Shown piece by piece: positions 24,729 through 33,414 of a stretch of DNA of 48,063 nt (position 1 is the first letter of the stretch; every line of letters begins with the position of its first letter). The notes under the pieces were generated by a model. It had not been told where the DNA came from, made no database searches, and saw only the letters and a program-made list of their open reading frames with translations. The position numbers and the translations under genes were made by a program. The DNA comes from Deltaproteobacteria bacterium (lineage in GTDB: Bacteria; Myxococcota_A; Polyangia; HGW-17; JAJRWW01): the NCBI GenBank assembly GCA_029938605.1, contig JAOZUO010000054.1, forward strand, positions 1 through 48,063. Direction: 5' to 3'.

Positions 24729-25952
24729 CTAGTACAAGTCCAGCGATATTCCAAAACGGAAGTAGGGCTGAACCGGCCAAGGGTCCAGGATGATTGATTG
24801 TTCCTCGTCCCCATTGAGTATTTCGGGCGGGTCGGCGTTCAGGCGCACCTCGGCTCCCAGGGCCATGATGATCCGCAGCCTGTCGAGCACCAGGAAAGAC
24901 AGGCGGATCTCGCCGCCGATCAGGGAGTGGAGCTTGTTCCGGAATTCCAGGTCGTAGTCCCAGCCATCGGGAGCCTGGGTGTCCACCGCCACGTAATCGA
25001 AGATGAACGCGAGCGCCCCGCCGAGCTCCACCCACCGCCCCAGACGAAACCGGATCCGCGCTCCGGTGCTCACGGGATAGCGCTGGAAGGAGATCAGCAC
25101 CGGGTCGCCGTTGGCCTTGACAGGCCCCACCACCCGGAAGGACAGGAAGGCAGACCACCGCGTGGCAAACCGCGCCGCCAGACCGATGGAGACGCCGTGG
25201 GACATGGGGTAGGTGAGCCCAGCGGCCATCTGCCGCTTCCCGTAGAAATCCAGGGCATACTTCATCTCCAACACCAGCCAGCGAGGTCCGCGAGACGGGA
25301 GGTTCCTCTTGAGCCGGGCCGCCTCGGCGAAGAGCGGATTATCCGCAGTAAGGGACATGGCCGGTCGGCGAGCGGACCCGGGGACGGGGACGGGTCTGCT
25401 CCCACGGACTCTGACCGCGGACCGCGGGCGAGGTCGGGGTAGGCTGGACAGGACGGCCCGCACGGACATCCCCACGATGATTGCCACCGACTCGGCCAGG
25501 CCGCCGCCCCCTGCCCGGGCCACGCTCCGCACGATGAGTCGCCCCTTCTCCGGCTCCACCAGGTACAGAAAGATCTCTCCTTTGGCCGAAAGATCGCACC
25601 AGAAAACCACCACGACCTTCCGTCCCCGCGAGATCGTGCGGGCCTGGGCGAGTTGGGCCCCAGGGCTGGCCGCAAAGCGATGTACCCACCGCAGCTCCAA
25701 GGACACCGAGGCGTCCGAGACCTGTCCGCTCACCGCCTGGTGCAGCTCCTTGGAAGCGGCCGCCTGGTTTCGGGCCGCCAGCATCACCACGCTGCGCTTA
25801 GCCGCAGGTTCCGCACGCCGGGGGGCAGCCGCGCGCCGGGGGACAGCCACACGCGCGGGCCCCCTGGCCAAACCCTCGGCGGGCAACCAGACCAGGCCCA
25901 TCCACAGCCATAGCCAACCAACCCCTAGGGCGCGCAATCCGTAGCTCTTCAT
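24729..25952 (-). CDS. secreted protein with probable outer-membrane beta-barrel C-terminus
   Basis: The 407-aa product is taken from ATG 25952. There GGGGTGGAG precedes the start and the N-terminus is a Sec signal (ALGVGWLWLWMGLVWLPAEG LA, cleaved near ARG). The first half (residues 55-190) has a beta/alpha look with VVVVFWCDLSAKGEIFLYLV and is followed by a basic Pro/Arg linker. The second half alternates polar and hydrophobic residues (MAAGLTYPMSHGVSIGLAAR, SAFLSFRVVGPV, GARIRFRLGRWVELGGALAF) and ends in an aromatic-rich FRFGISLDLY, as many outer-membrane barrels do. The family is not recognised. It is co-directional with the small Cys-rich gene 97 nt upstream. Confidence 0.65.
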   Translation of the reverse strand: MKSYGLRALGVGWLWLWMGLVWLPAEGLARGPARVAVPRRAAAPRRAEPAAKRSVVMLAARNQAAASKELHQAVSGQVSDASVSLELRWVHRFAASPGAQLAQARTISRGRKVVVVFWCDLSAKGEIFLYLVEPEKGRLIVRSVARAGGGGLAESVAIIVGMSVRAVLSSLPRPRPRSAVRVRGSRPVPVPGSARRPAMSLTADNPLFAEAARLKRNLPSRGPRWLVLEMKYALDFYGKRQMAAGLTYPMSHGVSIGLAARFATRWSAFLSFRVVGPVKANGDPVLISFQRYPVSTGARIRFRLGRWVELGGALAFIFDYVAVDTQAPDGWDYDLEFRNKLHSLIGGEIRLSFLVLDRLRIIMALGAEVRLNADPPEILNGDEEQSIILDPWPVQPYFRFGISLDLY

Positions 25953-26049
25953 CTCCACCCCATCTTTCAAGCATAAAGCACCCCACCACACCGGGCAATG
26001 GCACACCGCGGCCTTCGGTGAAAAACACCGGGTTTGGGGAGACTGAGTG

Positions 26050-26319
26050 TCAGCGGCGAGGCGTGGAGAGCAGGTCCATGACGTAACGCATGAAGCTGCG
26101 CTGATTGGGCTTGACCCATTTCCAGCAGTTGCAGGTGGAGGTGTAGGATTTCCAGTTGCAGACTTTTCGGGCAGCTTTGCGCGCCCGGAAGGTGTCCTTG
26201 TTGGCGCACACATACCGCGCCGGAGTGTACTCCGTGCACTTGTAGCAGACCTTCGCCTCGGCCGGCGACGTAGCGGCAAACAGGAATAGACCTACAAACA
26301 GAGCGAGCAACTTCTTCAT
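26050..26319 (-). CDS. small secreted Cys-rich protein
   Basis: This 89-aa protein has a clear Sec signal (MKKLLALFVGLFLFAATSPA ending EA) and a mature part of about 66 residues with six Cys in the pattern CYKC...C...C...CNC, plus many Lys, Arg and Trp. GGAG lies about 8 nt before the ATG at 26319, and the longer upstream frame is discounted. The spacing could bind a metal or form three disulfides. I do not recognise the family. A 22-bp sequence in its 5' region (26366-26387) recurs at 28339-28360 behind another small secreted protein. Confidence 0.7.
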   Translation of the reverse strand: MKKLLALFVGLFLFAATSPAEAKVCYKCTEYTPARYVCANKDTFRARKAARKVCNWKSYTSTCNCWKWVKPNQRSFMRYVMDLLSTPRR

Positions 26320-26365
26320 CGCATTCTCCAGCACCTGGGTACGATCGTACCGGCCCCGTCCCAAC

Positions 26366-26387
26366 GCGTCAAGGGAGAGCCCCGATC
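26366..26387. repeat. 22-bp dispersed direct repeat, copy 1
   Basis: This is an exact copy of the sequence at 28339-28360 (begins gcgtcaagggagag, ends ccccgatc). It lies 47 bp upstream of the small Cys-rich gene. Confidence 0.9.
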
Positions 26388-26422
26388 CGGTTTGGGTCCG
26401 ATTCCCTTTCGGAACGACACGG

Positions 26423-26451
26423 TTGGCGGCTGCGCCAAATCCTGCTCTAAT
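26423..26451 (+). promoter_or_regulatory. candidate sigma-70-type promoter
   Basis: TTGGCG (26423-26428) and TCTAAT (26446-26451) are separated by 17 bp and match the housekeeping consensus at 4/6 and 5/6 positions. Transcription would start near 26458, about 23 nt before the small lipoprotein gene, and AAGGAA lies just ahead of its ATG. This is a consensus match only. Confidence 0.4.
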
Positions 26452-26480
26452 AAAGAAAAGGGAAAGTAAGGAAAGCACCT

Positions 26481-26864
26481 ATGAGCGATCGGGACATGCG
26501 CGAGCTGCTGGAAGCCATCATCGATGACATCGACTCGGGCTTGGTGACCGTACGGCGAGCCGGCCGGCTGGGGCGCCTGGTGGGCACGGGGCTGGTGGCG
26601 GCCACAATCGGACTGGCGGGCGGCTGCAACCAGACCGCCGTGGGCACCGAGACGGACGGAGCGCCCACCTCGGACGCCGCCCCCATCTCGGACGCCGGCG
26701 CCCACGAGGACGTCTGGGTGGACTCGGGGCCCCTGGATACCTACGGCTACATCACCGACGATGCCGTCGTGGACGAGGACGCCAACGTCGACGCCGTCAT
26801 CGACGCCGAGATTTTCTACCCGCCCTATGCGGCGCCACCGGTGTACGACTTCATCCCGGCGTGA
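26481..26864 (+). CDS. small acidic lipoprotein, unknown function
   Basis: The 127-aa protein has a long charged N-terminus (about 35 residues) before a hydrophobic segment and lipobox (VAATIGLAGGC, Cys near residue 49). A mature part rich in Asp, Ala and Thr follows, ending YPPYAAPPVYDFIPA. AAGGAA sits about 8 nt upstream of the ATG. The acidic, low-complexity mature region suggests a surface linker or metal-binding segment. No family is recognised. The unusually long n-region also fits a membrane-anchored topology. Confidence 0.6.
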   Translation: MSDRDMRELLEAIIDDIDSGLVTVRRAGRLGRLVGTGLVAATIGLAGGCNQTAVGTETDGAPTSDAAPISDAGAHEDVWVDSGPLDTYGYITDDAVVDEDANVDAVIDAEIFYPPYAAPPVYDFIPA

Positions 26865-26894
26865 CCCAGGCCCAGCGTACTCCACACCACTGTC

Positions 26895-28169
26895 GTGAAC
26901 CAACCCCAGCACCAGCTCCGGCCCTTGGCCCTCCTAGGCGCCACCGTCGTGGACGGAACCGGCTCCCCGCCCCGACCGGACACCACCGTGGTGCTGCGCG
27001 CCGGCCGCATCGAGTCGGTGGGACCGGGGATCGACCTGGCGCCGCCCGACGATGCCGAGGTTCGCGATGTGCACCGGCGATGGATCCTGCCCGGGCTCCT
27101 GGACGCCCACGCTCACGTGGAGTCCTCCGCGAATCTTCGCGCACTGCTCGAATGGGGCGTGACGGCCTTCCGAAATCCCGCCGCGCCGTTACCAACACAG
27201 TTGTCCGCCTTGGACCAGGCCCCAGCCCCTACCCCGGCCCCCAACCAAACCCCGACGTCCACTGCTCCACCACTGCACGCGGTGCGCGCGGGTCCGCCCC
27301 TCGATTACCCACCCAGCTCCATCCCCCGGCCCGGCGTCGTGGAGGTCACCACCGCCGACGAAGTGCGCGCCGCGGTGCGGAGTCAAGCCGCCGCAGGTGT
27401 GGACCTGATCAAGCTCTATGTGCGGCTGCCCCCGAACCTGGTGCGTGCCGCCGTGACCCAGGCCCACCGCTGCGGCTTGCCCGCACTGGGCGACCTGGCG
27501 CTGACTTCCTGGACCGACGCCGCACGGGCCGGCATCGACTTCCTCTCCCACGCCATGCCGCGCCACCCGTCCTTGCTGCCGGCGGACCTACGTGAGGCCT
27601 ACCTGCGCGACCTCCGGGCCCGTCGCATCCACCCGCTCAAGCGTTGGTTCGAGCTCGTGGACCTGGACGGCCCCGAGATCCGGGAAATGATCCGCGCCCT
27701 GCGCGATCACTCCGTGGGCGTGGACCCCACCCTGGTGGGCGTGGAGGTGGTCCTGGGCGGACCGAACGCGCCGGAAAAACGCGCCGTGTGGTCCAAGGTC
27801 CTGGGGCTCGTTTCCCGGTTGCGAACGTCGGGCGTATCCCTGCTTGTGGGCACGGACGCGCCACGGCCGGGCATAAACGCCGGCGAGTCCCTACACCGGG
27901 AGCTGACCCACCTGGTGGACGCCGGCTTCTCCGAAGCCGAGGTCATCTCCATGGCCACCGCCCACAACGCCGCCGCCCTGGGCCTCGCCCACAGCCACGG
28001 AACCCTCACCCCAGGCCGACGGGCGGACCTCCTGGTGCTGGGCGCAAACCCCCTCGCCCACCTGGCTCATCTGGCGAACATCGAAGAAGTCTACCTCGCG
28101 GGCGTGGCCCAGCGCCGCCCCGACAACAACGGACAACAACACAAACCCACTGCAAGGAGGCACCTATGA
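26895..28169 (+). CDS. amidohydrolase-family protein
   Basis: The 424-aa protein belongs to the imidazolonepropionase-like amidohydrolases. GATVVDGTG begins the beta-sandwich and PGLLDAHAHVE holds the first His pair. IKLYVRLPPNLVRAAV is the Lys strand, FLSHAMP a second metal-site His, LLVGTDAPRPGINAG the catalytic Asp, and PGRRADLLVLGANPLAHL closes the domain. The His expected on the fourth metal strand (usually VAxHA or AGHLG) reads LPALGDLA, that is Asp, so metal binding or activity may be altered. The start is taken as GTG 26895, for which I see no good ribosome-binding site. It runs into the next small gene with an ATGA-type overlap. Confidence 0.78.
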   Translation: MNQPQHQLRPLALLGATVVDGTGSPPRPDTTVVLRAGRIESVGPGIDLAPPDDAEVRDVHRRWILPGLLDAHAHVESSANLRALLEWGVTAFRNPAAPLPTQLSALDQAPAPTPAPNQTPTSTAPPLHAVRAGPPLDYPPSSIPRPGVVEVTTADEVRAAVRSQAAAGVDLIKLYVRLPPNLVRAAVTQAHRCGLPALGDLALTSWTDAARAGIDFLSHAMPRHPSLLPADLREAYLRDLRARRIHPLKRWFELVDLDGPEIREMIRALRDHSVGVDPTLVGVEVVLGGPNAPEKRAVWSKVLGLVSRLRTSGVSLLVGTDAPRPGINAGESLHRELTHLVDAGFSEAEVISMATAHNAAALGLAHSHGTLTPGRRADLLVLGANPLAHLAHLANIEEVYLAGVAQRRPDNNGQQHKPTARRHL

Positions 28170-28333
28170 AGAAGCTACTAAGCGCACTGGTGATAGGCGG
28201 CATACTACTCGCATGTACGCACGCCACGGCCGTACCGTTTTACAGCAAACGGATCCAGGGCAAGTCGCTGTACTACTACATCAAGGCCCAAAAAAGCAGC
28301 GCCTGGATGTCGGACCTCAAACGGGCGCGGTAG
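28166..28333 (+). CDS. 55-aa small secreted peptide
   Basis: AAGGAGG lies 6 nt before the ATG at 28166, whose ATGA overlaps the amidohydrolase stop, so translation is probably real and coupled. The product is a signal sequence (MKKLLSALVIGGILLAC) followed by 38 basic, Tyr/Ser-rich residues. LLAC could be a lipobox, or cleavage may occur after HATA. No homologue is recognised. The 22-bp repeat shared with 26366-26387 begins six bases after the stop. Confidence 0.6.
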   Translation: MKKLLSALVIGGILLACTHATAVPFYSKRIQGKSLYYYIKAQKSSAWMSDLKRAR

Positions 28334-28338
28334 CGGTA

Positions 28339-28360
28339 GCGTCAAGGGAGAGCCCCGATC
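28339..28360. repeat. 22-bp dispersed direct repeat, copy 2
   Basis: This is identical to 26366-26387 and in the same orientation on the plus strand. It lies between the stop of the 55-aa peptide gene and the start of the Cys-rich lipoprotein gene. Confidence 0.9.
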
Positions 28361-28422
28361 ACACCCCCATCCTCCGCTTGACCTTCAAGCCGTGCCCATG
28401 GAGAATACGGATAGGAGTGCGA

Positions 28423-29811
28423 ATGCGACATGCTGCCGAAAAATCCGTGAGTCGTTTGTGGCTCGACACCGTCATGGGACCTCTGGCACCTGGCCGGTCG
28501 CGATATCTACTCGCGCTTATGCTGACGACATTTGGGCTCATGGGTTGCAGCTTCGACACCTCTGGACGCGAGTACCTCGGCTCGAACAACAACCTCAACA
28601 ACACAAACAACACAAACAACCTCAACAACACAAACAACACAAACAACGAGAACAACACGAATCCGGTGTGCGGGAATGACCAGCAAGAGGGCATCGAGGT
28701 CTGTGACGGATTGGACCTCGCCGGTGAGCTCTGCAATACCCAGGGCTTTGATAGCGGCACACTGACCTGTCGCAACGATTGCCTGGGCTTCGACACGAAC
28801 GGCTGCGTCGGCGCGGGCCCGGTGTGCGGCGACAACCAGCGGGAGGGCATCGAGGTCTGTGATGGGTTGGACCTCGCGGGCGGAACCTGTCAGATCCAGG
28901 GCTTTTATTCGGGCACCCTGGCCTGCCGCGGTGACTGCACGGACTTCGACAGGAGCGACTGCGCAGGCTACTGTGGCGACGGAGTCAAGAACGGAAACGA
29001 GGAGTGCGACGGCGATGACCTGGGTGGAGCAAGCTGTTCCACCCTCGGCTGTCGGAGCGGAACGCTCGGTTGCCAGACCAACTGCACCTTCGATCCAACC
29101 GGCTGCCACGTATACCACGACGAAGACGGAGACGGGGTAGACGACAACTGTGACAACTGCCCCACGGTTTCCAACCCATTGCAGGAAGACGACGTGGACA
29201 GCGACGGAGTCGGGAACGCCTGTGAGGCTCCCTGGAGCTCAGGGCTCCTCTCCCAGGTCTCGTTCTTCGAATCGTTCGTCGGCGCCGCCAGCGCCTGGAC
29301 AACGGAAGGCGGCACCTGGGTCGGCACCGTCGATGGGGTGACCGGCTCCGGCATGGGACTCCCGACCTACTACCTGTACTCAACACCCATCCCCAATGTG
29401 AACTACTCGGTGGAGACCACCTTCCACATGAACACCCCACCCGCCGCCGGTCGGGGCTGGTCCGTCGTGGTGTTCGCCTGGTCGAGAGATGCAAGTCAGA
29501 ACGTTCACGCATATGCGTGCGCCTACGAGCGCGGGCCTAAGGCTCTGGGCATCTACAAGAACCCAGGCGCTAACTATTTCCAAATCAACAGCAGTACGAT
29601 CATCGCTACGAACGTTCTGGACAGCCAGTGGCACCGCCTGCGCGTCTATCGGGAGGGAGACACCGTGCGCTGTACCTACGTCGATGAGACCGGTGCGAGC
29701 GGCGCGCAAGAGATCTCCAGCAACAATGTCGACACCGACATGTCCGGCCAAGCCGGCCTGCGCGTAGACAATGAGGTAACGACATTCTCCTCTTTTGTGA
29801 TCTACCGTTAG
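28423..29811 (+). CDS. lipoprotein with Asn/Thr linker, Cys-rich repeats and lectin-like domain
   Basis: The 462-aa protein starts at ATG 28423, with AGGAG 5 nt ahead. The N-terminus carries a long n-region and lipobox (LTTFGLMGC). An Asn/Thr/Leu repeat linker follows (residues about 54-83). Then come three Myxococcus-type Cys-rich repeats (CGNDQQEGIEVCDGLDLAG, CGDNQREGIEVCDGLDLAG, CGDGVKNGNEECDGDDLGG, each with C-terminal Cys) and a thrombospondin type-3-like Ca-binding repeat (DEDGDGVDDNCDNCPTVSNP). The C-terminal about 190 residues look like a concanavalin/LamG beta-sandwich. It is probably displayed on the cell surface, with calcium and disulfides keeping it rigid. Ligand unknown. Confidence 0.85.
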   Translation: MRHAAEKSVSRLWLDTVMGPLAPGRSRYLLALMLTTFGLMGCSFDTSGREYLGSNNNLNNTNNTNNLNNTNNTNNENNTNPVCGNDQQEGIEVCDGLDLAGELCNTQGFDSGTLTCRNDCLGFDTNGCVGAGPVCGDNQREGIEVCDGLDLAGGTCQIQGFYSGTLACRGDCTDFDRSDCAGYCGDGVKNGNEECDGDDLGGASCSTLGCRSGTLGCQTNCTFDPTGCHVYHDEDGDGVDDNCDNCPTVSNPLQEDDVDSDGVGNACEAPWSSGLLSQVSFFESFVGAASAWTTEGGTWVGTVDGVTGSGMGLPTYYLYSTPIPNVNYSVETTFHMNTPPAAGRGWSVVVFAWSRDASQNVHAYACAYERGPKALGIYKNPGANYFQINSSTIIATNVLDSQWHRLRVYREGDTVRCTYVDETGASGAQEISSNNVDTDMSGQAGLRVDNEVTTFSSFVIYR

Positions 29812-29822
29812 AAAAAAACCGC

Positions 29823-30527
29823 ATGAAGAACGACGCACCGGAAAGACACCCCGCAGCTCTGGACAACCCATCCAAGATGGAGGACGCGTCTTTTCATATG
29901 GCCATGGCGCACCTGTATCGTGCGGAGATGAATCGCATGACCGTGTGGCGAAGTCGGCTCGACACCACCAGCAATTGGGCGATCCTTCTGGTCATGGGCA
30001 TGACCACCTTCGCCCTGGGCGCCACCCAGACGCCTCACTTCATTTTGCTGCTGGGCCTGGCGATCATCGGCATCTGCTTGATCATTGAGGCCCGGCGCTA
30101 CCAACACCTGCACCACTCCAAGTGGCGGCTGCAGCTCATGGAGCAGAACTACTTCGGCGAGGCCCTGTGCCCCGGGGAGTACGCCACCTCCGACGACTGG
30201 CGACGCGTAATGTCCGCGGACCTGCGCCAGCCCCACTACACCATCAACTGGTTCCTGGCGGCCCGGTTGCGCCTGCGTCGGAACTACCTGATGCTCACCT
30301 ACTTCGTTACGGGCGTCTGGATCACCAAGCTGCTGATCCACCCCGAAAATGCCAAGAGCGCGTCGGACTTCTACGTGCGGTTGGCCGTGGGTCACTTCCT
30401 GCCTTGCTGGTTCGTGCTCCTCTCCGCGGCGGCCTTCGTGTCCACCGCCACGGTGCTCGCATTCACCACGCCCAGCGAAGAGGCCCTGGAGAAGTGGACG
30501 CAGGTGAAGCACTTCGAGCGGAAGTAG
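29823..30527 (+). CDS. DUF2270-type membrane protein
   Basis: The 234-aa protein has the DUF2270 pattern: HLYRAEMNRMTVWRSRLDTT followed by two hydrophobic helices (NWAILLVMGMTTFALGATQ; FILLLGLAIIGICLIIEARR), a middle segment LMEQNYFGEALCP, and two further helices (NYLMLTYFVTGVWITKLL; PCWFVLLSAAAFVSTATVLA). This gives about four transmembrane segments. No Shine-Dalgarno sequence is evident 11 nt after the previous stop. Function of the family is unknown. It converges on the acyl-CoA synthetase gene. Confidence 0.82.
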   Translation: MKNDAPERHPAALDNPSKMEDASFHMAMAHLYRAEMNRMTVWRSRLDTTSNWAILLVMGMTTFALGATQTPHFILLLGLAIIGICLIIEARRYQHLHHSKWRLQLMEQNYFGEALCPGEYATSDDWRRVMSADLRQPHYTINWFLAARLRLRRNYLMLTYFVTGVWITKLLIHPENAKSASDFYVRLAVGHFLPCWFVLLSAAAFVSTATVLAFTTPSEEALEKWTQVKHFERK

Positions 30528-30547
30528 CTCGCGGAGAAGGGCCGGTG

Positions 30548-33400
30548 TCAATCCTCCCAGCCGTAGCGCTCGAAGATCGGGGCCAGCTCGGATCGGAGGC
30601 GGGCCTCGGTCAGACCGAACTCCTCGAGACGATACTGATGACGGGACACGTGCTCGGAGCGACCGGTGAGCTGCGACAGGGCCTCGGTGAGACTGGCGTC
30701 GGGCCCGGGCAGGGAAAAGCGCTGGTAGATGCGCTCCACCACGCGCCAGGGGCGGGCCACCAGGGTCTCGTAGCGAATGGTCAACCGACGATCCGGAGGC
30801 AAGGGCGGCAGATCCCGCTCTCCGGCGAGATAGGTGCGCTTGGAGTCGGCGACAATGGTCTCCACCTGACGTGAGGTCATGTGGCGAAAGCCGGGGACAC
30901 GGCGACGCCAGATGGCGCGGATCATGGAGAGCCGCGAGGCGATGGTGGACAGCGGGTTACGCACCAGATTGACGAAGCGCGCGTCGGGGAACACCCGCAT
31001 GAGCTCGGGGACCTTGTGCGTAAAGGCGGGGTTCTTGGAGACGATCCACGGCGGGTCCGCCGGATCCGCTCCGGGCTCCCGCGCCAATTTCTTGAGCAGG
31101 CAGGCGCGATACCAACCCAGAGCGGCGATCTGCCGCCGGGTGGACCAGTCGTGGAAGTTTCGTAGCTCATCAAGGTCGGGCAGCTCCGCGGAGGAGGGCG
31201 CGTCGTTGACGCACATGATGGAGGCGTAGATCGTCCACAAGACGAACTCGTCCTCCTCCACCTGATCGAACCGCAGCTTGTGGATGTCGTCCAGGGGGCC
31301 GAAGAGATGCTCCTGGGCCTGGTGAAACCGCTGCGCGAGGGGGGCGCCCAGCTTCTCGTCCACCGCCTTGAGCTGGGCGAGGGACCGCTGCAGGCTGGTG
31401 GCGGGAAGGAGCATCTCGTGGAGTTGCAGGGCGCGAGAGTGACCGTCCTGAGCGAGGAGACGCTGCAAAAAAGTGGTGCCCGAGCGCTGGTGGCCGAGGA
31501 TGAACAGCGGCCCGCGTAGGGGCGTTTGGCGCCATCGGGGGGCCACGACCTCGTCCAAGGCCCAGGTCGTCTGTCCCACCGCCAGCAGGGCCATGCGGAG
31601 GGCGAGCTGCCCTGCTACATTCACAGGATCGCGCTGGACCTTGAGCAGGAGCCGATACTTCCGCAAGAAGGCGCCCCAGTGGAAGGGGACCCGGGAGCCG
31701 GGCAACCAGTCCCAGCCCTCACCCTCAGGACGCGACGCCCCCTTTGCGGCGTCCCCGGTCCGCGGCGCGACGCTCCCGTGGGCGCCGGGAAGTACAGCCT
31801 GGCCCAGGACCCGTCGAGCCCGGTCCCGCAGAGCCGCTTTGTCCACTTTGTTCTGGCGACCGGTGACCGGCATGGGATCGACTACCAGCACATGGTCCGG
31901 CGCGCCGTCCGGCCCAGCGAGCGCCTCCGCCTGGTGCTTCACTGCGTCCAGAAGGATCCGTCTACCCGGCTCGGGCTCCACGAAGAGAACCACCTCCTCG
32001 TCCTGGGTCTGTTCGTTCCACACACCCACCAGAGCGCACTCCCTGACCAGCCGCCCCCGATCATCGGACAGACCGCGGAGGGTGGCCTCCAGGGTGGGCG
32101 GATAGATATTCACGCCCCGACGGATGATCATGTCCTTGACGCGTCCCATGAGCACCAGGACGGTGCGATCGTCCACCGAAAGCAGTCGTCCCAGATCCCC
32201 CGTACGCAGCCCCTCGCCCGGCGGTCTGGGCGGTTGCTCCAGGTAGCCGGCGTACAGAGCCGGGCTGTGCACCACCACTTCGCCCACGACCTCGTTGGGG
32301 GCCTCTTTGGGGACCTCTTCGGTGGAAGCGCCCTCGGGAGCATCGATCTCCACGCGCACCCCGGGCAGAGGCGATCCCACCAGATCCCCCTCCCCGCTCC
32401 AGGCGAGCTTCTCGTGCACATGGCCCACACACACCGGCCCGGCCTCCGTGAGCCCGTAGATGGACAGAACCCGGGTATCGGGGTGCAGCCACTTCCGGAG
32501 CTGCTGCAGAAAGTCGGCCGTCACCGGCGCGCTGCCCAGCAGCACCGTCTTAAGGGTCCGTGGCAGACGCGACCGACCCGGCCCGGTCATGGCCATCATC
32601 TCCACCCAGATATACGGCGATCCGAAATAGGCATCCACGCGACCCTGGGTGACCAGACGATGCACCAGCTTGGCCCGCTTCCGCTTACGCCCTTTGGTGG
32701 TGAAGGCCGTACGACCCAACCGCAGGGCGTAAAGCACCTGCTGGGGTGTATCGGCCAGGAACCGCTCCACGCCCACGTCGGTGACCACGGTCTGGATGTT
32801 GCTCAAATACGAGTCCAGGGCGCCATGGGTCAGCCGCACGCCCTTGGGCACCGAGGTGGTGCCGCCGGTGAAGATGAGCACACCGTCGTCGCCGTCGGCC
32901 CTCTCAGCAACCACCAGTTCGGCCCCTGCGGGCAGCGCTTTTGCCAGCGCGTCGAGCACGGGCGCCGAGACCGTGATGCGCTCGGGCCCGCCCCGATCCG
33001 GAGGCAGGGGCGGCACGTCCAGCTCCAGCCGCCGCAGGAGCCGCCGGGCCAAAGGGATGTAGTTGAGCCGCGCCACCAGAGGGTGTACCAACAACCACCG
33101 CGACCGGGCCGCCTCCACCCGGGACAGGTACACCGCGTCCCCCAGCCCGGGCTCGCAGAGAACCGGCACGCCTCCCACCAGAAGAACCGCCAGGGCGGAG
33201 GTCGCGAACTCGATGCCGTTGGGGACCTGCAACACCACCCGGTCCCCGGCCTGCACGCCCCTCTCTCGCAGGTGACGTCCGAAGGCCACTACCCGATGCC
33301 GTAGACCAGCGAAGTCGATCTCCCGCCCGTCCGGCTCCACCACCGCCGCGCGGTCCGGCGAGCTGGCGAGCACCGCCAGAATCGGTTCGGCTACGTTCAT
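30548..33400 (-). CDS. acyl-CoA synthetase / sulfotransferase fusion
   Basis: This 950-aa protein joins two enzymes. Residues about 1-530 are an AMP-forming adenylating enzyme: LIFTGGTTSVPKGV (phosphate loop), YGLTEAG, GLRTGDLGR, KDMIIRRGVNIYPPTLEA (hinge) and a C-terminal Lys-containing tail (RQNKVDKAALR). It would activate a carboxylic acid, probably as acyl-AMP. Residues about 560-950 are a PAPS-type sulfotransferase: LGHQRSGTTFLQRLLAQD (5'-phosphosulfate loop, near residue 635) and RFVNLVRNPLSTIASRLS (3'-phosphate binding). The linker is basic. It is the last gene of a five-gene operon; the ketosynthase gene ends 14 nt upstream. In cyanobacterial olefin synthase a sulfotransferase sulfonates a beta-hydroxyacyl chain to permit decarboxylation. 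Whether that applies here is a guess. Confidence 0.88.
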   Translation of the reverse strand: MNVAEPILAVLASSPDRAAVVEPDGREIDFAGLRHRVVAFGRHLRERGVQAGDRVVLQVPNGIEFATSALAVLLVGGVPVLCEPGLGDAVYLSRVEAARSRWLLVHPLVARLNYIPLARRLLRRLELDVPPLPPDRGGPERITVSAPVLDALAKALPAGAELVVAERADGDDGVLIFTGGTTSVPKGVRLTHGALDSYLSNIQTVVTDVGVERFLADTPQQVLYALRLGRTAFTTKGRKRKRAKLVHRLVTQGRVDAYFGSPYIWVEMMAMTGPGRSRLPRTLKTVLLGSAPVTADFLQQLRKWLHPDTRVLSIYGLTEAGPVCVGHVHEKLAWSGEGDLVGSPLPGVRVEIDAPEGASTEEVPKEAPNEVVGEVVVHSPALYAGYLEQPPRPPGEGLRTGDLGRLLSVDDRTVLVLMGRVKDMIIRRGVNIYPPTLEATLRGLSDDRGRLVRECALVGVWNEQTQDEEVVLFVEPEPGRRILLDAVKHQAEALAGPDGAPDHVLVVDPMPVTGRQNKVDKAALRDRARRVLGQAVLPGAHGSVAPRTGDAAKGASRPEGEGWDWLPGSRVPFHWGAFLRKYRLLLKVQRDPVNVAGQLALRMALLAVGQTTWALDEVVAPRWRQTPLRGPLFILGHQRSGTTFLQRLLAQDGHSRALQLHEMLLPATSLQRSLAQLKAVDEKLGAPLAQRFHQAQEHLFGPLDDIHKLRFDQVEEDEFVLWTIYASIMCVNDAPSSAELPDLDELRNFHDWSTRRQIAALGWYRACLLKKLAREPGADPADPPWIVSKNPAFTHKVPELMRVFPDARFVNLVRNPLSTIASRLSMIRAIWRRRVPGFRHMTSRQVETIVADSKRTYLAGERDLPPLPPDRRLTIRYETLVARPWRVVERIYQRFSLPGPDASLTEALSQLTGRSEHVSRHQYRLEEFGLTEARLRSELAPIFERYGWED

Positions 33401-33414
33401 GAACTAAAGCGGCC

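Noticed and set aside
31526-33304. 592-codon plus-strand frame opposite the acyl-CoA synthetase fusion
   Set aside because: The minus-strand product has complete adenylating and sulfotransferase motifs; the plus frame is His/Gln/Arg-rich shadow.
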